Source: Caulobacter sp. RHG1 (GTDB lineage: Bacteria > Pseudomonadota > Alphaproteobacteria > Caulobacterales > Caulobacteraceae). Taken from it: 64,000 nucleotides of DNA. The stretch's first letter is position 1. Every line of letters begins with the position of its first letter. The notes beneath the pieces were generated by a model. That model searched no databases, was not told the DNA's origin, and was given only the letters and a program-made list of their open reading frames with translations. A program made the translations under genes and the position numbers. The DNA is taken from assembly GCF_013181195.1 (NCBI RefSeq), contig NZ_SMZP01000006.1, forward strand, positions 62,001 to 126,000. The letters run 5' to 3'. This document shows positions 54,418-63,755 of this stretch, piece after piece.

Positions 54418-57400
54418 CTACAGTCCGATCGCTTCCAGCTGGCTGGGGGTCATGGCGTTCAGCTGCGCCGAAGTCAGCTTGTTGACCTGGGCGCGCGAGA
54501 ACTGCGCCAGCTGACCCGGGGTGAAGGCGGCGATCTGCGTGCTGGTGAAGCCGCTGATCTGGCTGGGCATGATCTGGCCGATCTGGGTGGTGTTCAGGCT
54601 CTCGATCGCCGCGGCGGGCAATTGGCCCATCTGGGTCGTGCTCAGGGCGCCCAGTTGCTGACCCGACAGGCGCGCCAGGCCCTGGGAGCCGAAAGATCCC
54701 AGCTGCTCGGCCGTGAAGCCGCGCACCTGGGTGGCGCTGAGGCTGGCGAACTGGGTCTCGTTCATGCCGGTCACGGCCCCGATCGACAGGGCGCCGATCT
54801 GGGCGCCGGTGAGGGCGGCGATCTGCGACGCGTTGAACTCGGCCATGTCGCCGGTCGACAGGCCGCGCAGCTGGATGGGGGTCAGGCCGGCGATCTGGCC
54901 GGCGGTCATCGCCGCCACCTGCGTGCCCGTGAGGGCCGAGATGCCCTCCGGCGAGAAGCCTTCCAACTGGTCGGCCGTGAGGGCGCCGACCTGGGTGGTG
55001 GCCATCTCGGCGATGTCGGTGACGCTGAACCGCTCGATCTGGGCCGTGGTCAGGCCGCGCACCTGGGTGGTGGTCAGGCGCGCGAACTGGGTGGCGTCCA
55101 GGGCGGCCAGGATTTCACCCCGCACCGCGCCGATTTGCCCGGCCGACAGCACCGCGACCTGGCTGGAGGAAAAGACGCCGAAGCCGGTGGCGTCCAGGCT
55201 GGCCACCTGGGTGGTCGCCAGGCCGGCGACCTGGGTCGTCGACAGCGCCGACAGGCGGCTGGTCCCCAGCGCCGCGAAGGCCGACGGCGACAGCGCGCCC
55301 ACCTGGCTGGCGCTCAGGGCGGCCAGGTCGCTGGTCGACAGGCCCGCGATCACCGTCGTGGAGACCCCGCTCATCTGGGTGGGGGTCAGCTGGGCCAGGC
55401 GCTTTTGCAGAATGGTGTCCGGCAGCACCGCGATCTGGGTCGGCGACAGGCCCGAGAGCTGCGTCGTGGACAGGGCGGTCAAGGCCGTCGTCGTCAGGCT
55501 GGAAAGATTGGTGGTCGAAAGCGCGCCCAGCTGGCCGCCGGTCAGGCCGCCGACCTGGGTGGTCGAAAGTTCGGCGAAGTCGGTGGTCGACAGCGAGCCC
55601 ATCTGGGTGGGCGTCAGGGCCTGGACCTGCGACATCGACAGGCGCGCCACCTGGGTGGCCGTCAGCGCCGAGAGCGCCGACGTGCTGAGCGCCGCCAGCA
55701 GGCCCCCGGCCAGGCTGCCGACCTGGGTCACGCCCAGGGCGGCGACCTGATCGCCGGTCAGTACGCCGGCCTGGGTGGTCGACAGGCCCGTCAGCTGGGC
55801 CGAGCTCAGGGTGGCCAGCTGCGTAGCGGTGATGGCCGGCAGCATGTCGGCAGACAGGGCGCCGACCTGGGTCGAGCTCAGGGCCGCCAGCTGGGTGGTC
55901 GACAGGCCGGTCGCCTGGTCGGCGACCAGGGCGGTCAATTGCGTCGTCGCCAGAGCCTTGACCTGGGTGGTGGTCAGGGCGGCCAGCTGGCTCGGGGTCA
56001 GGGCCGCGATGTCGCTGGCCGGCAGGCCCGAAAGCTGGGCCGCATTGATCGCGCCGATCTGGGTGACCGTGAAGTCGGCCATGTCCTCGGGGACCAGGCC
56101 CTTCAGCTGGCTGGCGGTCAGGGCGGCGATATGGGTCGTCGTCAGGGCGCCGAACTGGGTGGCGCTGAGCGCCGAGATGGCGCTTGGGCTCAAGCCCGAG
56201 ACCTGGGTCGTCGTCAGAACGGTCAGGCGCGAGGTGTCCAGCCCGGCGACGGCGGTCGAGGTCAGGCCGGTCAGCTGGGTCGAGCGCAGAGCGCTCCACT
56301 GTGTGGTGCTGAGTTTCCCCAGGTCGTCGGCTTCCAGCGCCGCCATCTGTGTGGTGCTCAGGCCCTGAACCTGGGTGGCGTTGAGGTTGGCCCATTGGGT
56401 GGCGTCGAGCACGCCGACCAGTTCGGGGGCCAGCGCCGTGACCTGGGTGGCGGTCAGGGCGGCGATCTGCGTGCCTGCGAAGGCCGAGAACGCGGTCGGG
56501 GTCAGGCTGCTGATCTGGGTGGCGCTGAGCGCCCGCACCTGGGTGGTGTTCAGCTGCTTGAGGCTGTCGCCGTCCAGGCGGGCGAAGTTGTCGCCCGAGA
56601 GCGCCGCCAGCTGGACCGGGGTCATGGCGCCGATCTGGGTGGCCGTGAAGTCGGCCATGTCCTCGGTGCTGAGGCCCCTCAGCTGGGTAGCGGTCAAGGC
56701 GGCGATCTGGCTGACCGACAGCGCGCGGATCTGGGTGGCGTCCAGGGCCGAGACGGCGGTAGGGCTGAAGCCCGAGATCTGGGTGGTCGACAGGCCCGCC
56801 AGGCGCGAGGTCTCCAGCGCCGCGACCGTCGTGTGGGTCAGGCTGGTCAGCTGGGTCGAGCGCAGGGCGCTCCACTGGGTGTCGCTGAGCTTGGCCAGGT
56901 CGTCGACGTCCAGACCGGCCAATTGCGTGGCGTTCAGGCCCTGAACCTGGGTGCTGTTGAAGCTGGCCCACTGGGTGGTGCTCAGATCGCCGACCAGGTC
57001 GGGGTTCAGCGCCGAGATCTGGGTGGCCGTCAGGGCGCCGATCTGGGTCTCGGTGAGGATCGCGAACAGGGTCGGCGTCAGGCTGCGGACCTGGGCGACG
57101 CTCAGGCCTCGCACCTGGGTGGGGCTCAGCTGCTTGAGGCCGTCGCCGTCCAGCAGCGCGATGTTGTCGGTCGACAGGGCCGCCAGCTGCGCCGGCGTCA
57201 GGGCGGCGATCTGGGTGGCGCTGAGCGCGGCGGCCAGGCTGGGGGGCAGGGCGCTCAGCTGGCCGGTGGTCAGCGCCTTCAGCTGAGTGGGGTTCAGGAC
57301 CGAGATCTGACTGGTCGTCAGGCTGCCGATGGCGGTGGCGCTCATCTGGCCGATCTGGGTGGCGCCCAGGCCCGACAGCATGGTGGTCGACAGGTGCGGC

Positions 57401-59013
57401 AGCAGGACGCCGACCTGGGCGCCGCCCAGCACGGCCATCTGGGTCGTGTTGAACTGGGCGACGTCCTCGTCGGTCAGGCCGTTCAGCTGCGTGGTCGTCA
57501 GGCTGCGGACCTGGGCCGTCGACAGGCGCGACACCTGCTCGTCGTCGAGAACCGACACCGCTTCGGGCGACAGGCCGCTCAACTGGCCCGGATTGAGCGC
57601 GCCGATCTCGGTCGCCGTCATGCGGGCGATGTCCGAGGTCGTGAAGATCTTCAGCTGGGCCGCGGTGATGCCGGCCATCTGCGTCGTCGCGAAGGCGGTG
57701 ACGCCGCGCAGGCTAGCCAGTTGCGTGCCGGTCAGGGACTGGATCTGGGGCGCGGTCATCGCCGCGACCTGCTCGGCCGTCATGGCCGCCAGGTCGCTGG
57801 TCGACAGCGCCTTCAGCTGGAGCGCGGTCATCCCCTTTATCTGCGTGGCGGTGAAGGCGGCGAAGTCGTCGTCGGACATGTTCGCCAAGCGCTCGGGCGC
57901 CAGCTCGCGGATCTGGGCGGCCGTGAAGGCCTTCAGCTGCGAGCGGGTGAACTCGCTGAAATTCTCGCCGTCCAGGTTCTTCAGCTGGGCGGGCAGCAGG
58001 CGGGCGATCTGGCTGGCGTTGAGCGAAGCGACCTGGGTCGCATCCAGAGCGGCGAAGGCGGCGGGCGAGAAGCCGGCGATCGCCGCCGGGTCCATTCCGG
58101 ACAACTGCTCGGGGGACAGGGCCGTGACCGCCGTGACCGACAGCTGCACGGCGTGGTTTCCGGCCAGGCCGGTGAGCTGGGCGGGCGTCAGACCGGCCAG
58201 GAACTCAGCGCCTGCCCGACCCAGCTCGGTGGCCGATAGCGAACGAACCTGGGTGGGCTGCAGCGTGGCCAGGCGCGAGCCGAGGGCGTTCATCTGGCTG
58301 GCGCTCAGCACCGACAGCTGGGCGGGGACGGCGTTGGTCCATTGTTCCGCCCGCGTCAGGGCCAGGGTCTCGGGCGACATCGCCCGGATCGTCACCGCCG
58401 ACAGCCCCGCGAACTGGGTCGGGGTCAGGGTGGCCACCTGGTCGGCCGAGAGCCCGGAGAACTGGGTGACGCTCAGAGCGCCGACTTGAGAGGCGGACAG
58501 GGCGGCGATCTGCTCGGGACCGAACTCGGCGATGTCGGATGCCGGCAGGGCGCGCAGCTGGGTGGGCGTCAGGGCCCGCACCTGCTCGGGCGACAGGCTC
58601 TGGACCTGCTCCTGGCTTAGGGCCGACAGCGCCGCCGTGCTCAGCGAGGTCATCTGCGCGGGCAGGAAATCGTCCAGCGCTTCGGTGCTCAGACCCGAGA
58701 CCGTGGTGCTCGACAGGGCCTGAACCTGCACTTTGTTCAGCAGCATCAGCTGGCTGCCGCTGAAGGTCACGCCCTGCGACAGGCGCGGCAGCTGGGCGGC
58801 GCTCAGGCCCGACAGCTGGGTGAGGCCGAACGAGGCGAACTGCTCGGCGGTCAGGCCGCTGATCGCCGAGGTCGAGATGGCCGCGACCTGGGCCCTGGTC
58901 AACTTGGCGAACTCGGACGGAGGGGCCTCGGACAGGCTGGCCGGGCTCAGCGCGGCGATCGCGGCGGGCGTTAGCTTCGAAAGGGGGGAGGGGTCCGAAC
59001 TTACGGCCACCAT
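54418..59013 (-). CDS. Giant octapeptide-repeat protein (1,531 aa)
   Basis: A low-complexity protein built almost wholly of 8-residue repeats of type (S/T/D/N)-x-T-Q-(I/V/L)-x-(A/G)-(L/F/M), for example DATQIRAL, SVSQIAAL, TATQLRGL; roughly 190 copies. Repeats begin within the first 60 residues and reach the C-terminus (MTPSQLEAIGL). There is a higher-order repeat of 24 octads (192 residues) in the middle. No signal peptide is seen, and almost no Cys. Each octad has an S/T-x-x-Q pattern like a helix-capping box. The start was set at the ATG at 59011-59013, with GGGAG 9 bases upstream. Function unknown; a surface, adhesin or scaffolding role is possible. Confidence 0.75.
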   Translation of the reverse strand: MVAVSSDPSPLSKLTPAAIAALSPASLSEAPPSEFAKLTRAQVAAISTSAISGLTAEQFASFGLTQLSGLSAAQLPRLSQGVTFSGSQLMLLNKVQVQALSSTTVSGLSTEALDDFLPAQMTSLSTAALSALSQEQVQSLSPEQVRALTPTQLRALPASDIAEFGPEQIAALSASQVGALSVTQFSGLSADQVATLTPTQFAGLSAVTIRAMSPETLALTRAEQWTNAVPAQLSVLSASQMNALGSRLATLQPTQVRSLSATELGRAGAEFLAGLTPAQLTGLAGNHAVQLSVTAVTALSPEQLSGMDPAAIAGFSPAAFAALDATQVASLNASQIARLLPAQLKNLDGENFSEFTRSQLKAFTAAQIRELAPERLANMSDDDFAAFTATQIKGMTALQLKALSTSDLAAMTAEQVAAMTAPQIQSLTGTQLASLRGVTAFATTQMAGITAAQLKIFTTSDIARMTATEIGALNPGQLSGLSPEAVSVLDDEQVSRLSTAQVRSLTTTQLNGLTDEDVAQFNTTQMAVLGGAQVGVLLPHLSTTMLSGLGATQIGQMSATAIGSLTTSQISVLNPTQLKALTTGQLSALPPSLAAALSATQIAALTPAQLAALSTDNIALLDGDGLKQLSPTQVRGLSVAQVRSLTPTLFAILTETQIGALTATQISALNPDLVGDLSTTQWASFNSTQVQGLNATQLAGLDVDDLAKLSDTQWSALRSTQLTSLTHTTVAALETSRLAGLSTTQISGFSPTAVSALDATQIRALSVSQIAALTATQLRGLSTEDMADFTATQIGAMTPVQLAALSGDNFARLDGDSLKQLNTTQVRALSATQISSLTPTAFSAFAGTQIAALTATQVTALAPELVGVLDATQWANLNATQVQGLSTTQMAALEADDLGKLSTTQWSALRSTQLTGLTSTAVAGLDTSRLTVLTTTQVSGLSPSAISALSATQFGALTTTHIAALTASQLKGLVPEDMADFTVTQIGAINAAQLSGLPASDIAALTPSQLAALTTTQVKALATTQLTALVADQATGLSTTQLAALSSTQVGALSADMLPAITATQLATLSSAQLTGLSTTQAGVLTGDQVAALGVTQVGSLAGGLLAALSTSALSALTATQVARLSMSQVQALTPTQMGSLSTTDFAELSTTQVGGLTGGQLGALSTTNLSSLTTTALTALSTTQLSGLSPTQIAVLPDTILQKRLAQLTPTQMSGVSTTVIAGLSTSDLAALSASQVGALSPSAFAALGTSRLSALSTTQVAGLATTQVASLDATGFGVFSSSQVAVLSAGQIGAVRGEILAALDATQFARLTTTQVRGLTTAQIERFSVTDIAEMATTQVGALTADQLEGFSPEGISALTGTQVAAMTAGQIAGLTPIQLRGLSTGDMAEFNASQIAALTGAQIGALSIGAVTGMNETQFASLSATQVRGFTAEQLGSFGSQGLARLSGQQLGALSTTQMGQLPAAAIESLNTTQIGQIMPSQISGFTSTQIAAFTPGQLAQFSRAQVNKLTSAQLNAMTPSQLEAIGL
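55999..57150 (-). repeat. Two tandem 576-bp super-repeat units inside the giant gene
   Basis: The segment coding DGDGLKQL (57127-57150) recurs as DGDSLKQL at 56551-56574, exactly 576 bases away, and the following 24 octads align one to one (e.g. SDTQWSALRSTQL with STTQWSALRSTQL; STEDMADF with VPEDMADF). Units: 56575-57150 and 55999-56574. This is an internal tandem duplication. Confidence 0.85.
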
Positions 59014-59189
59014 CACGATACTCCCACCGACTCTGCATCCGCTCCGGCGTCCCATTCGAGGACGGCGCAAGCCCACGACGCCCTTTAACTCCAAGGGCGA
59101 ATCTAGCGGGGCCACTCTAGGTGGAGTTTTCTACAGTTCAAACTGCATTAACCTCCACGGCCGGGTGTTTTCGTCGCAGGAGCGGCGGT

Positions 59190-60908
59190 TCAGCGCCGAT
59201 CTGGGTCGGTTCGGCGATCGAAACGGCCGATGGTGGAGACCAGGGCCGCCAGTTCGACGGGTTTCTCGACGAACGCGTCCATGCCCGCCTGCAGGGCGTC
59301 GTCACGCTCGCGGTCGGTGACGCCGGCGGTCAGACAGATGATCGGCAACTGCTTCCAGCCGGCTTCGGCGCGGATGCGGCGGGTGGCTTCCAGCCCGCCC
59401 ATCACGGGCATGTTGAAGTCGATCAGCACCATGTCGAACTCGTCGGCCCGCAAGGCGTCCAGCGCCGCCTGGCCGTCGCCGGCCTCGGCGACCTTGCAGC
59501 CCAGCGGCGTCAGCATCATGCCGATGACCTTGCGATTGATCGGATAGTCGTCGACGACCAGCAGGCGCAGCGGCGGGTTCTGGCCCTCGCCGTCGACGGC
59601 GGGCAGCAAGGCCTCGGTCGCCGGCGGGGCGCAGGCGAAGGTCAGGGTGAAGGTCGAGCCCTGGCCCTCGACGCTGCGGGCGGTCACCGCCCCGTCCATC
59701 ATCTGCGCCAGTCGCCGGGTGATGTTGAGGCCCAGGCCCGTGCCGCCCGAGCGCCGGGCCACGCTGGCGTCAGCCTGGGTGAAGGGGGCGAACAGCTTGT
59801 CCAGCACAGCCGGGTTCATGCCCACGCCGGTGTCGGCGACCACCACCTTGGCCATGACCCGGCCATTTGCGGCGGGAGCGCAGGACACCCGCACCTGGAT
59901 CTGACCCGCGGGCGTGAACTTCACGGCGTTGGAAATCAGATTGGCCAGGCACTGGCGCACCCGCAGCGGATCGAACACCAGGCTAGCAGGCAGCGCCTCG
60001 TCGATCGTCAGCACGATGTCGCTGCCCTTCTCGCGGGCCAGGGGCGCGTTCAGGCGCACCACGCGATCGGCCAGTTGTCCGAGGTCGCCGGGGATCGGGG
60101 CGATCTCCAGCTTGCCGGCCTCAATCTTGGCCAGGTCCAGCACGTCGTTCAACAGGCCCAGAAGGGCGCGGCCCTGGTCCTCCAGCAACTCGACCTGCTC
60201 GCGCTCGCTCGGCTCCAGGGGCTCAAGCTTCAACGCCTGGGCCAGGCCCAGCATGCCGGCCAGCGGCGTGCGCAGTTCGTGGCTCATCAGGGTCAGGAAC
60301 TCGGACTTGGCCTGGCTGGCGGTCTCGGCCTGGATCTTGGCTGTCTCCAGCGCCCGTCCCTGGACGGCGTTGGTCATGGCGGCCTTGGACGTATAGGCGA
60401 TCAGCATCAGGGCCGCGGCCGTCAGCACGACCCGCTGGCCCGGCGGGAAGTCGTTGAACACCGCGCACAGGCTCAGCAGCAAGGTGGCCGCCCCGCCCCC
60501 GATGATCACCAGCAAGAGCGTGGAGCGTGCGGTGAAGGCCTGGGCGTGGACCAGCAGGGCCGACATCAGGCACAGGGCCGCCAGCCGCATGGCCTCGGTG
60601 TCCAGGGTCCACAGCCGCAGCACCAGGGCCCACCAGACGAGGTTCATCCAGCTCACCGCCGCCACATAGGCGACCCGCTGGCCCAGGGTGGTGGCGCGCG
60701 CCTTGCGCTGCGGATCGCTGGCGGTCCAGACGGCGGCCTCGGCGCTGGCCACGGCCAGGCCCCACACCAGTCCCGAGACCAGGTCGATCTTCCAGGTGAA
60801 CAGCGCCGCGCAGGTGGCGGAGATGACCAGACGCAGGCCCAAGGTCGGCAGGCTGCGCGCCGTCACCGCCGTCACCCCTTCTCCCAGCCACTTCGACCAG
60901 TCCGGCAC
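59190..60908 (-). CDS. Membrane hybrid sensor histidine kinase with receiver domain
   Basis: A 572-aa two-component protein. About five transmembrane segments (residues 20-175) are followed by a dimerisation domain with phospho-acceptor His210 (LMSHELRTPLAGMLG), an ATPase domain (NLISNAVKFT; DTGVGMNP; GGTGLGLNI), and a C-terminal receiver domain (LLVVDDYPINRK; phospho-Asp in LIDFNMPVMGG; VEKP). No periplasmic sensor domain is obvious, so the input may be in the membrane. It lies 177 bases beyond the 5' end of the giant repeat gene on the same strand. A partner phosphotransferase is not visible. Confidence 0.93.
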   Translation of the reverse strand: MPDWSKWLGEGVTAVTARSLPTLGLRLVISATCAALFTWKIDLVSGLVWGLAVASAEAAVWTASDPQRKARATTLGQRVAYVAAVSWMNLVWWALVLRLWTLDTEAMRLAALCLMSALLVHAQAFTARSTLLLVIIGGGAATLLLSLCAVFNDFPPGQRVVLTAAALMLIAYTSKAAMTNAVQGRALETAKIQAETASQAKSEFLTLMSHELRTPLAGMLGLAQALKLEPLEPSEREQVELLEDQGRALLGLLNDVLDLAKIEAGKLEIAPIPGDLGQLADRVVRLNAPLAREKGSDIVLTIDEALPASLVFDPLRVRQCLANLISNAVKFTPAGQIQVRVSCAPAANGRVMAKVVVADTGVGMNPAVLDKLFAPFTQADASVARRSGGTGLGLNITRRLAQMMDGAVTARSVEGQGSTFTLTFACAPPATEALLPAVDGEGQNPPLRLLVVDDYPINRKVIGMMLTPLGCKVAEAGDGQAALDALRADEFDMVLIDFNMPVMGGLEATRRIRAEAGWKQLPIICLTAGVTDRERDDALQAGMDAFVEKPVELAALVSTIGRFDRRTDPDRR

Positions 60909-60999
60909 GGGCCCTCACGCGCAACGCGACGCCCCCCGGCGCCAACTAGAGTTGAGCTTGGTAACCCGCTTTGCGCCCCGTGCAACAGTGTGTGAGCCC

Positions 61000-61884
61000 T
61001 TAGGCCCGGCCGCGCTCGCGTTCGGTCTCCTTCAGCAGCCAGTCGCGCAGCTTCAGGATGCGCGGCAGCTTGGGGTTCAGAGGGCGCCAGACGAAGTGGT
61101 GACCGGTCTCGACGTCGATCTCGCCGGACAAGGGACGCACCAGGCGGCCCTCCTCCAGGTCGCGCTTGGCGTAGCCGCTGCGGGCCAGGGCGAAGCCCAG
61201 CCCCTGCACGGCCGCGTCCAGCATCATCGCCGAGCCGTCGAAGCCCAGGGCCGGCCGAAGTTCCGTCGGCTCGATGCCCATGGCCCGGAACCAGATCGAC
61301 CACGGCAGGTCGGTGTGGCGCAGCAGCGGCGCGGCCAGCAGGTCCTCGGGTTTGTCGATCGGGTAGCGCGCCAGCAGTTGGGGGCTGCAGACCGGAAACA
61401 TCCGATCGTCGATCAGCCGCGCCGATTCCATGCCCGGCCAGGGACCCGTCCCGTAGCGCAGGGCGATGTCGACGCCGTCGGTTCCGAGGTCGGCGACACG
61501 GTCCTCGACCCGGATGGTCAGGTCCGGCTCGTCGGTGTCGGCGGCCAGGCGGGCCAGCATCGGCGAAAGCCAGCTGCTGGCGAAAGCTGCGCCGGTCGAA
61601 ATGACAACCGGGCCGCTGGCCGCACGTCGCGCCGTGTCGACGCCGTGGCGAAGCGCGGCGATCGCGACCCCGATCTCGGCGGCCAGAGCGGCGCCCGTGG
61701 CCGTCGGCTCCATCTGGTTGCCGCGTCGGGTGAACAGCTGAACTCCCAGCTCCTCCTCCAGCTTGCGCACCTGCTGGCTGACGGCGCCGTGGGTGACGAA
61801 CAGCTCATCGGCCGCCCGGCTATAGCTCCTGTGGCGAGCGGCGGCCTCGAGGGCGACCAGAGAGGAGAAGGGCGGCAGGCGCAC
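61000..61884 (-). CDS. LysR family regulator, GcvA-like
   Basis: A 294-aa transcription factor. N-terminal helix-turn-helix (VALEAAARHRSYSRAADELFVTHGAVSQQVRKLEEELG region) and a C-terminal effector-binding domain (STGAAFASSWLSPMLARLAAD). The sequence fits the GcvA/AmpR-like subgroup, which often controls divergent genes. The start codon is GTG at 61882-61884. Target genes cannot be read; a 40-codon gene lies divergently 147 bases away. Confidence 0.9.
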   Translation of the reverse strand: MRLPPFSSLVALEAAARHRSYSRAADELFVTHGAVSQQVRKLEEELGVQLFTRRGNQMEPTATGAALAAEIGVAIAALRHGVDTARRAASGPVVISTGAAFASSWLSPMLARLAADTDEPDLTIRVEDRVADLGTDGVDIALRYGTGPWPGMESARLIDDRMFPVCSPQLLARYPIDKPEDLLAAPLLRHTDLPWSIWFRAMGIEPTELRPALGFDGSAMMLDAAVQGLGFALARSGYAKRDLEEGRLVRPLSGEIDVETGHHFVWRPLNPKLPRILKLRDWLLKETERERGRA

Positions 61885-62030
61885 GTTGAAGTCGCTAGGT
61901 TGTTAGCTGTGCTCACAACTTTCCGCAGTTAGCATCGTTCGTAAAGCCTAGCTGAACTTGGCATGGTCCCGATCGCGGCGCCGCACCTGCCCCAACCCCG
62001 ATCTTTCCCGATCTTTTCAAGGACAGTGTG

Positions 62031-62153
62031 ATGAAGACCCTGCTTCTGGTGGGCGCGATGCTGCTCGCCGCAATCACGGGCGTCGTGCGTGATCCCGCCG
62101 GCCTCGCGCAACCCCATGCGCCCTGGGCGCGGATCGTCCACACGGTGCGATGA
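62031..62153 (+). CDS. Small exported or membrane peptide (40 aa)
   Basis: An ORF of 40 codons: a hydrophobic N-terminus (MKTLLLVGAMLLAAITG) that looks like a signal peptide or anchor, then a short polar tail (VVRDPAGLAQPHAPWARIVH). AAGGA lies 8 bases before the ATG at 62031. A strong rho-independent terminator follows 12 bases after the stop, which supports a real short transcript. Divergent from a LysR gene. No family recognised. Confidence 0.55.
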   Translation: MKTLLLVGAMLLAAITGVVRDPAGLAQPHAPWARIVHTVR

Positions 62154-62165
62154 GGGCCCTGAAGG

Positions 62166-62196
62166 AAAGGCCTGGACTCGCCTCCGGGCCTTTTTC
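62166..62196 (+). terminator. Rho-independent terminator
   Basis: The stem AAAGGCCTGGA / TCCGGGCCTTT followed by TTTTC. It lies 12 bases after the small peptide gene, before the convergent amidohydrolase gene. Confidence 0.85.
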
Positions 62197-63122
62197 TATT
62201 TCAGCTCGGACAGGTCCATCGCCGCCAGGGCGCGGGTCAGGATCTGGGCGTCGGCCGTCAGCTTGGCCAGCCCCTGGGTCGGCGTCCGCGAGGCCTCGTC
62301 CATGTAGAGCGAGCGGTTGATCTCGATCTGCAGCGCGTGGGTGCGTTTGGCCGGACGGCCGTAGTGCTCGGTGGTGTAGCCGCCGGCATAGGGCGCGTTG
62401 CGGGCGACGCGGTAACCCATGGCTTCCAGCTCGCGCTCCACCAGGCCGGTCAGCTTGGGCGCGCAGGACGCGCCGAAGCGGTCGCCCAGCACGATGTCGC
62501 AAGGTCCGCCCCCGCGCGCGCGTTGGCCGGCGGCGGCTGCCGCGGGCATCGAGTGCCAGTCGATCAGGATCGCCACGCCGTGCGCGCTGCGGGCGGCGGC
62601 CAGCAGGCGGTCCAGGATGTCGTGATAGGGGCGGTGGCCCTGCTCGACCCGGTCGCGGGCCTCGTCGAAGGTCAGCTTGCGCGCGTAGATCGGGCGGCCC
62701 TCGCCAGCCAGGCGGGGAATGGCGCCCAGGCCTGCCGCCACCCGGGCCGAGCGACCGCGGGCGTATTCCGGCAGGTCGCCTTCGAACATCGCCGGGTCCA
62801 TCTCCCAGGGCTCGCGGTTGAGGTCGATATAGGCGCGGGCGAAGCGGGCGCGGATCAGCGCCGCGCCCAGCCTGGGGGCGGCGGCCACGATCCGGTCGAC
62901 GAAGGAATCTTCCGAAGCCCGCAGCGCCTCGATCGGCAGGCGGGTCGCCGCGACCATGGGCTCGGGATAGACGTCGCCCGAATGCGGCGAGGCGAACACT
63001 AGCGGCGTGGGAGGCGGGGCGCCGGCCGGCGCGGCGCGCATGACCTCGAACGCCGGGCCGCCGAAGGTCTCCAGCAAGCCGGTCGTGGGCTCGTCCGTCG
63101 ATAGGGGCCGCCAAGCGCTCAT
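62196..63122 (-). CDS. N-formylglutamate amidohydrolase family protein
   Basis: A 308-aa enzyme of the family that releases formate and glutamate in histidine breakdown. Motifs: LVFASPHSGDVYPE near the start, DLNREPWEMDP, and VAILIDWHSMP with a metal-site His. No other hut gene is present, so the in vivo substrate may differ. The ATG at 63120-63122 was chosen; a TTG at 63164 could add 14 residues. Confidence 0.9.
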   Translation of the reverse strand: MSAWRPLSTDEPTTGLLETFGGPAFEVMRAAPAGAPPPTPLVFASPHSGDVYPEPMVAATRLPIEALRASEDSFVDRIVAAAPRLGAALIRARFARAYIDLNREPWEMDPAMFEGDLPEYARGRSARVAAGLGAIPRLAGEGRPIYARKLTFDEARDRVEQGHRPYHDILDRLLAAARSAHGVAILIDWHSMPAAAAAGQRARGGGPCDIVLGDRFGASCAPKLTGLVERELEAMGYRVARNAPYAGGYTTEHYGRPAKRTHALQIEINRSLYMDEASRTPTQGLAKLTADAQILTRALAAMDLSELK

Positions 63123-63297
63123 GGGCTGATAATCGAAGTGTCCTTGCGCCGGGTCAAACGACAATGCGCCACACTGTCCCCAGAGCGCGGCATCCGTCCA
63201 CAGATGGGATGGCGGGCGCGACGTTTAGGTTCATCCCCGATTTACGGACAACGCGCTAAGGTGGCTTTTCAAGTGACTTTCTCGGACACGTGACCTC

Positions 63298-63654
63298 ATG
63301 GCCCGCATCCTTCTCGCCGAAGACGATGATTCCCTCCGCGGCTTCCTGGCTCGGGCGCTGGAGCGCGCCGGCTTCGAAGTCCAGGCCTGCGCCGATGGCG
63401 AAGAAGCCGTGCAGCACCTGGAAGATCCCTGGGATCTCCTGCTGACCGACATCGTCATGCCCGGCATGGACGGCATCGAGGTGGCCCGTCAGGCGGCCGC
63501 GCGCGATCCGTCCTTGCGCATCATGTTCATCACGGGTTTCGCCGCCGTCGCCCTGTCGGCTCAGGACCGCGCGCCGGCTGGCGCCAAGGTGCTGTCCAAG
63601 CCCGTCCACCTGCGCGACCTGGTCGCCGAGGTGGAAAAAATGATGGCGGCCTAA
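63298..63654 (+). CDS. cpdR: Response regulator CpdR
   Basis: A 118-aa single-domain receiver. The phospho-acceptor is Asp51 (LLLTDIVMPGMDGIE); acidic triad EDD and the K in LSKP are present. Length and sequence (MFITGFAAVALS; HLRDLVAEVEKMMAA) match CpdR of Caulobacter, which in its unphosphorylated form localises ClpXP to the pole and primes degradation of cell-cycle substrates. It is phosphorylated by the CckA-ChpT relay. It ends in Ala-Ala, reported to matter for its own proteolysis. Confidence 0.93.
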   Translation: MARILLAEDDDSLRGFLARALERAGFEVQACADGEEAVQHLEDPWDLLLTDIVMPGMDGIEVARQAAARDPSLRIMFITGFAAVALSAQDRAPAGAKVLSKPVHLRDLVAEVEKMMAA

Positions 63655-63672
63655 AAAACTGATTTTGGCGGC

Positions 63673-63701
63673 TTGCGCACCGGCAAAGCCGCCGCTATAC
63701 C
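63673..63701 (+). promoter_or_regulatory. Putative promoter of tRNA-Val
   Basis: TTGCGC (63673-63678) and TATACC (63696-63701), 17 bases apart; 54 bases before the mature tRNA start. Confidence 0.55.
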
Positions 63702-63755
63702 CCCACACCTTCCCGGCCGGGACGTCTTCTTGAAGGCGCTTCGGACCGCTTCGGC

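Noticed and set aside
54622..58239. A 1,205-codon open frame on the plus strand opposite the giant repeat gene
   Set aside because: It is an antisense shadow: the high-GC octad codons on the minus strand leave this frame open. It encodes a Gly/Arg/Gln-rich sequence with no domain.
54418..59013. Possible CRISPR or non-coding satellite array
   Set aside because: The repeats are degenerate 24-base units that stay in one reading frame across 1,531 codons; spacers of constant length between identical repeats are absent.
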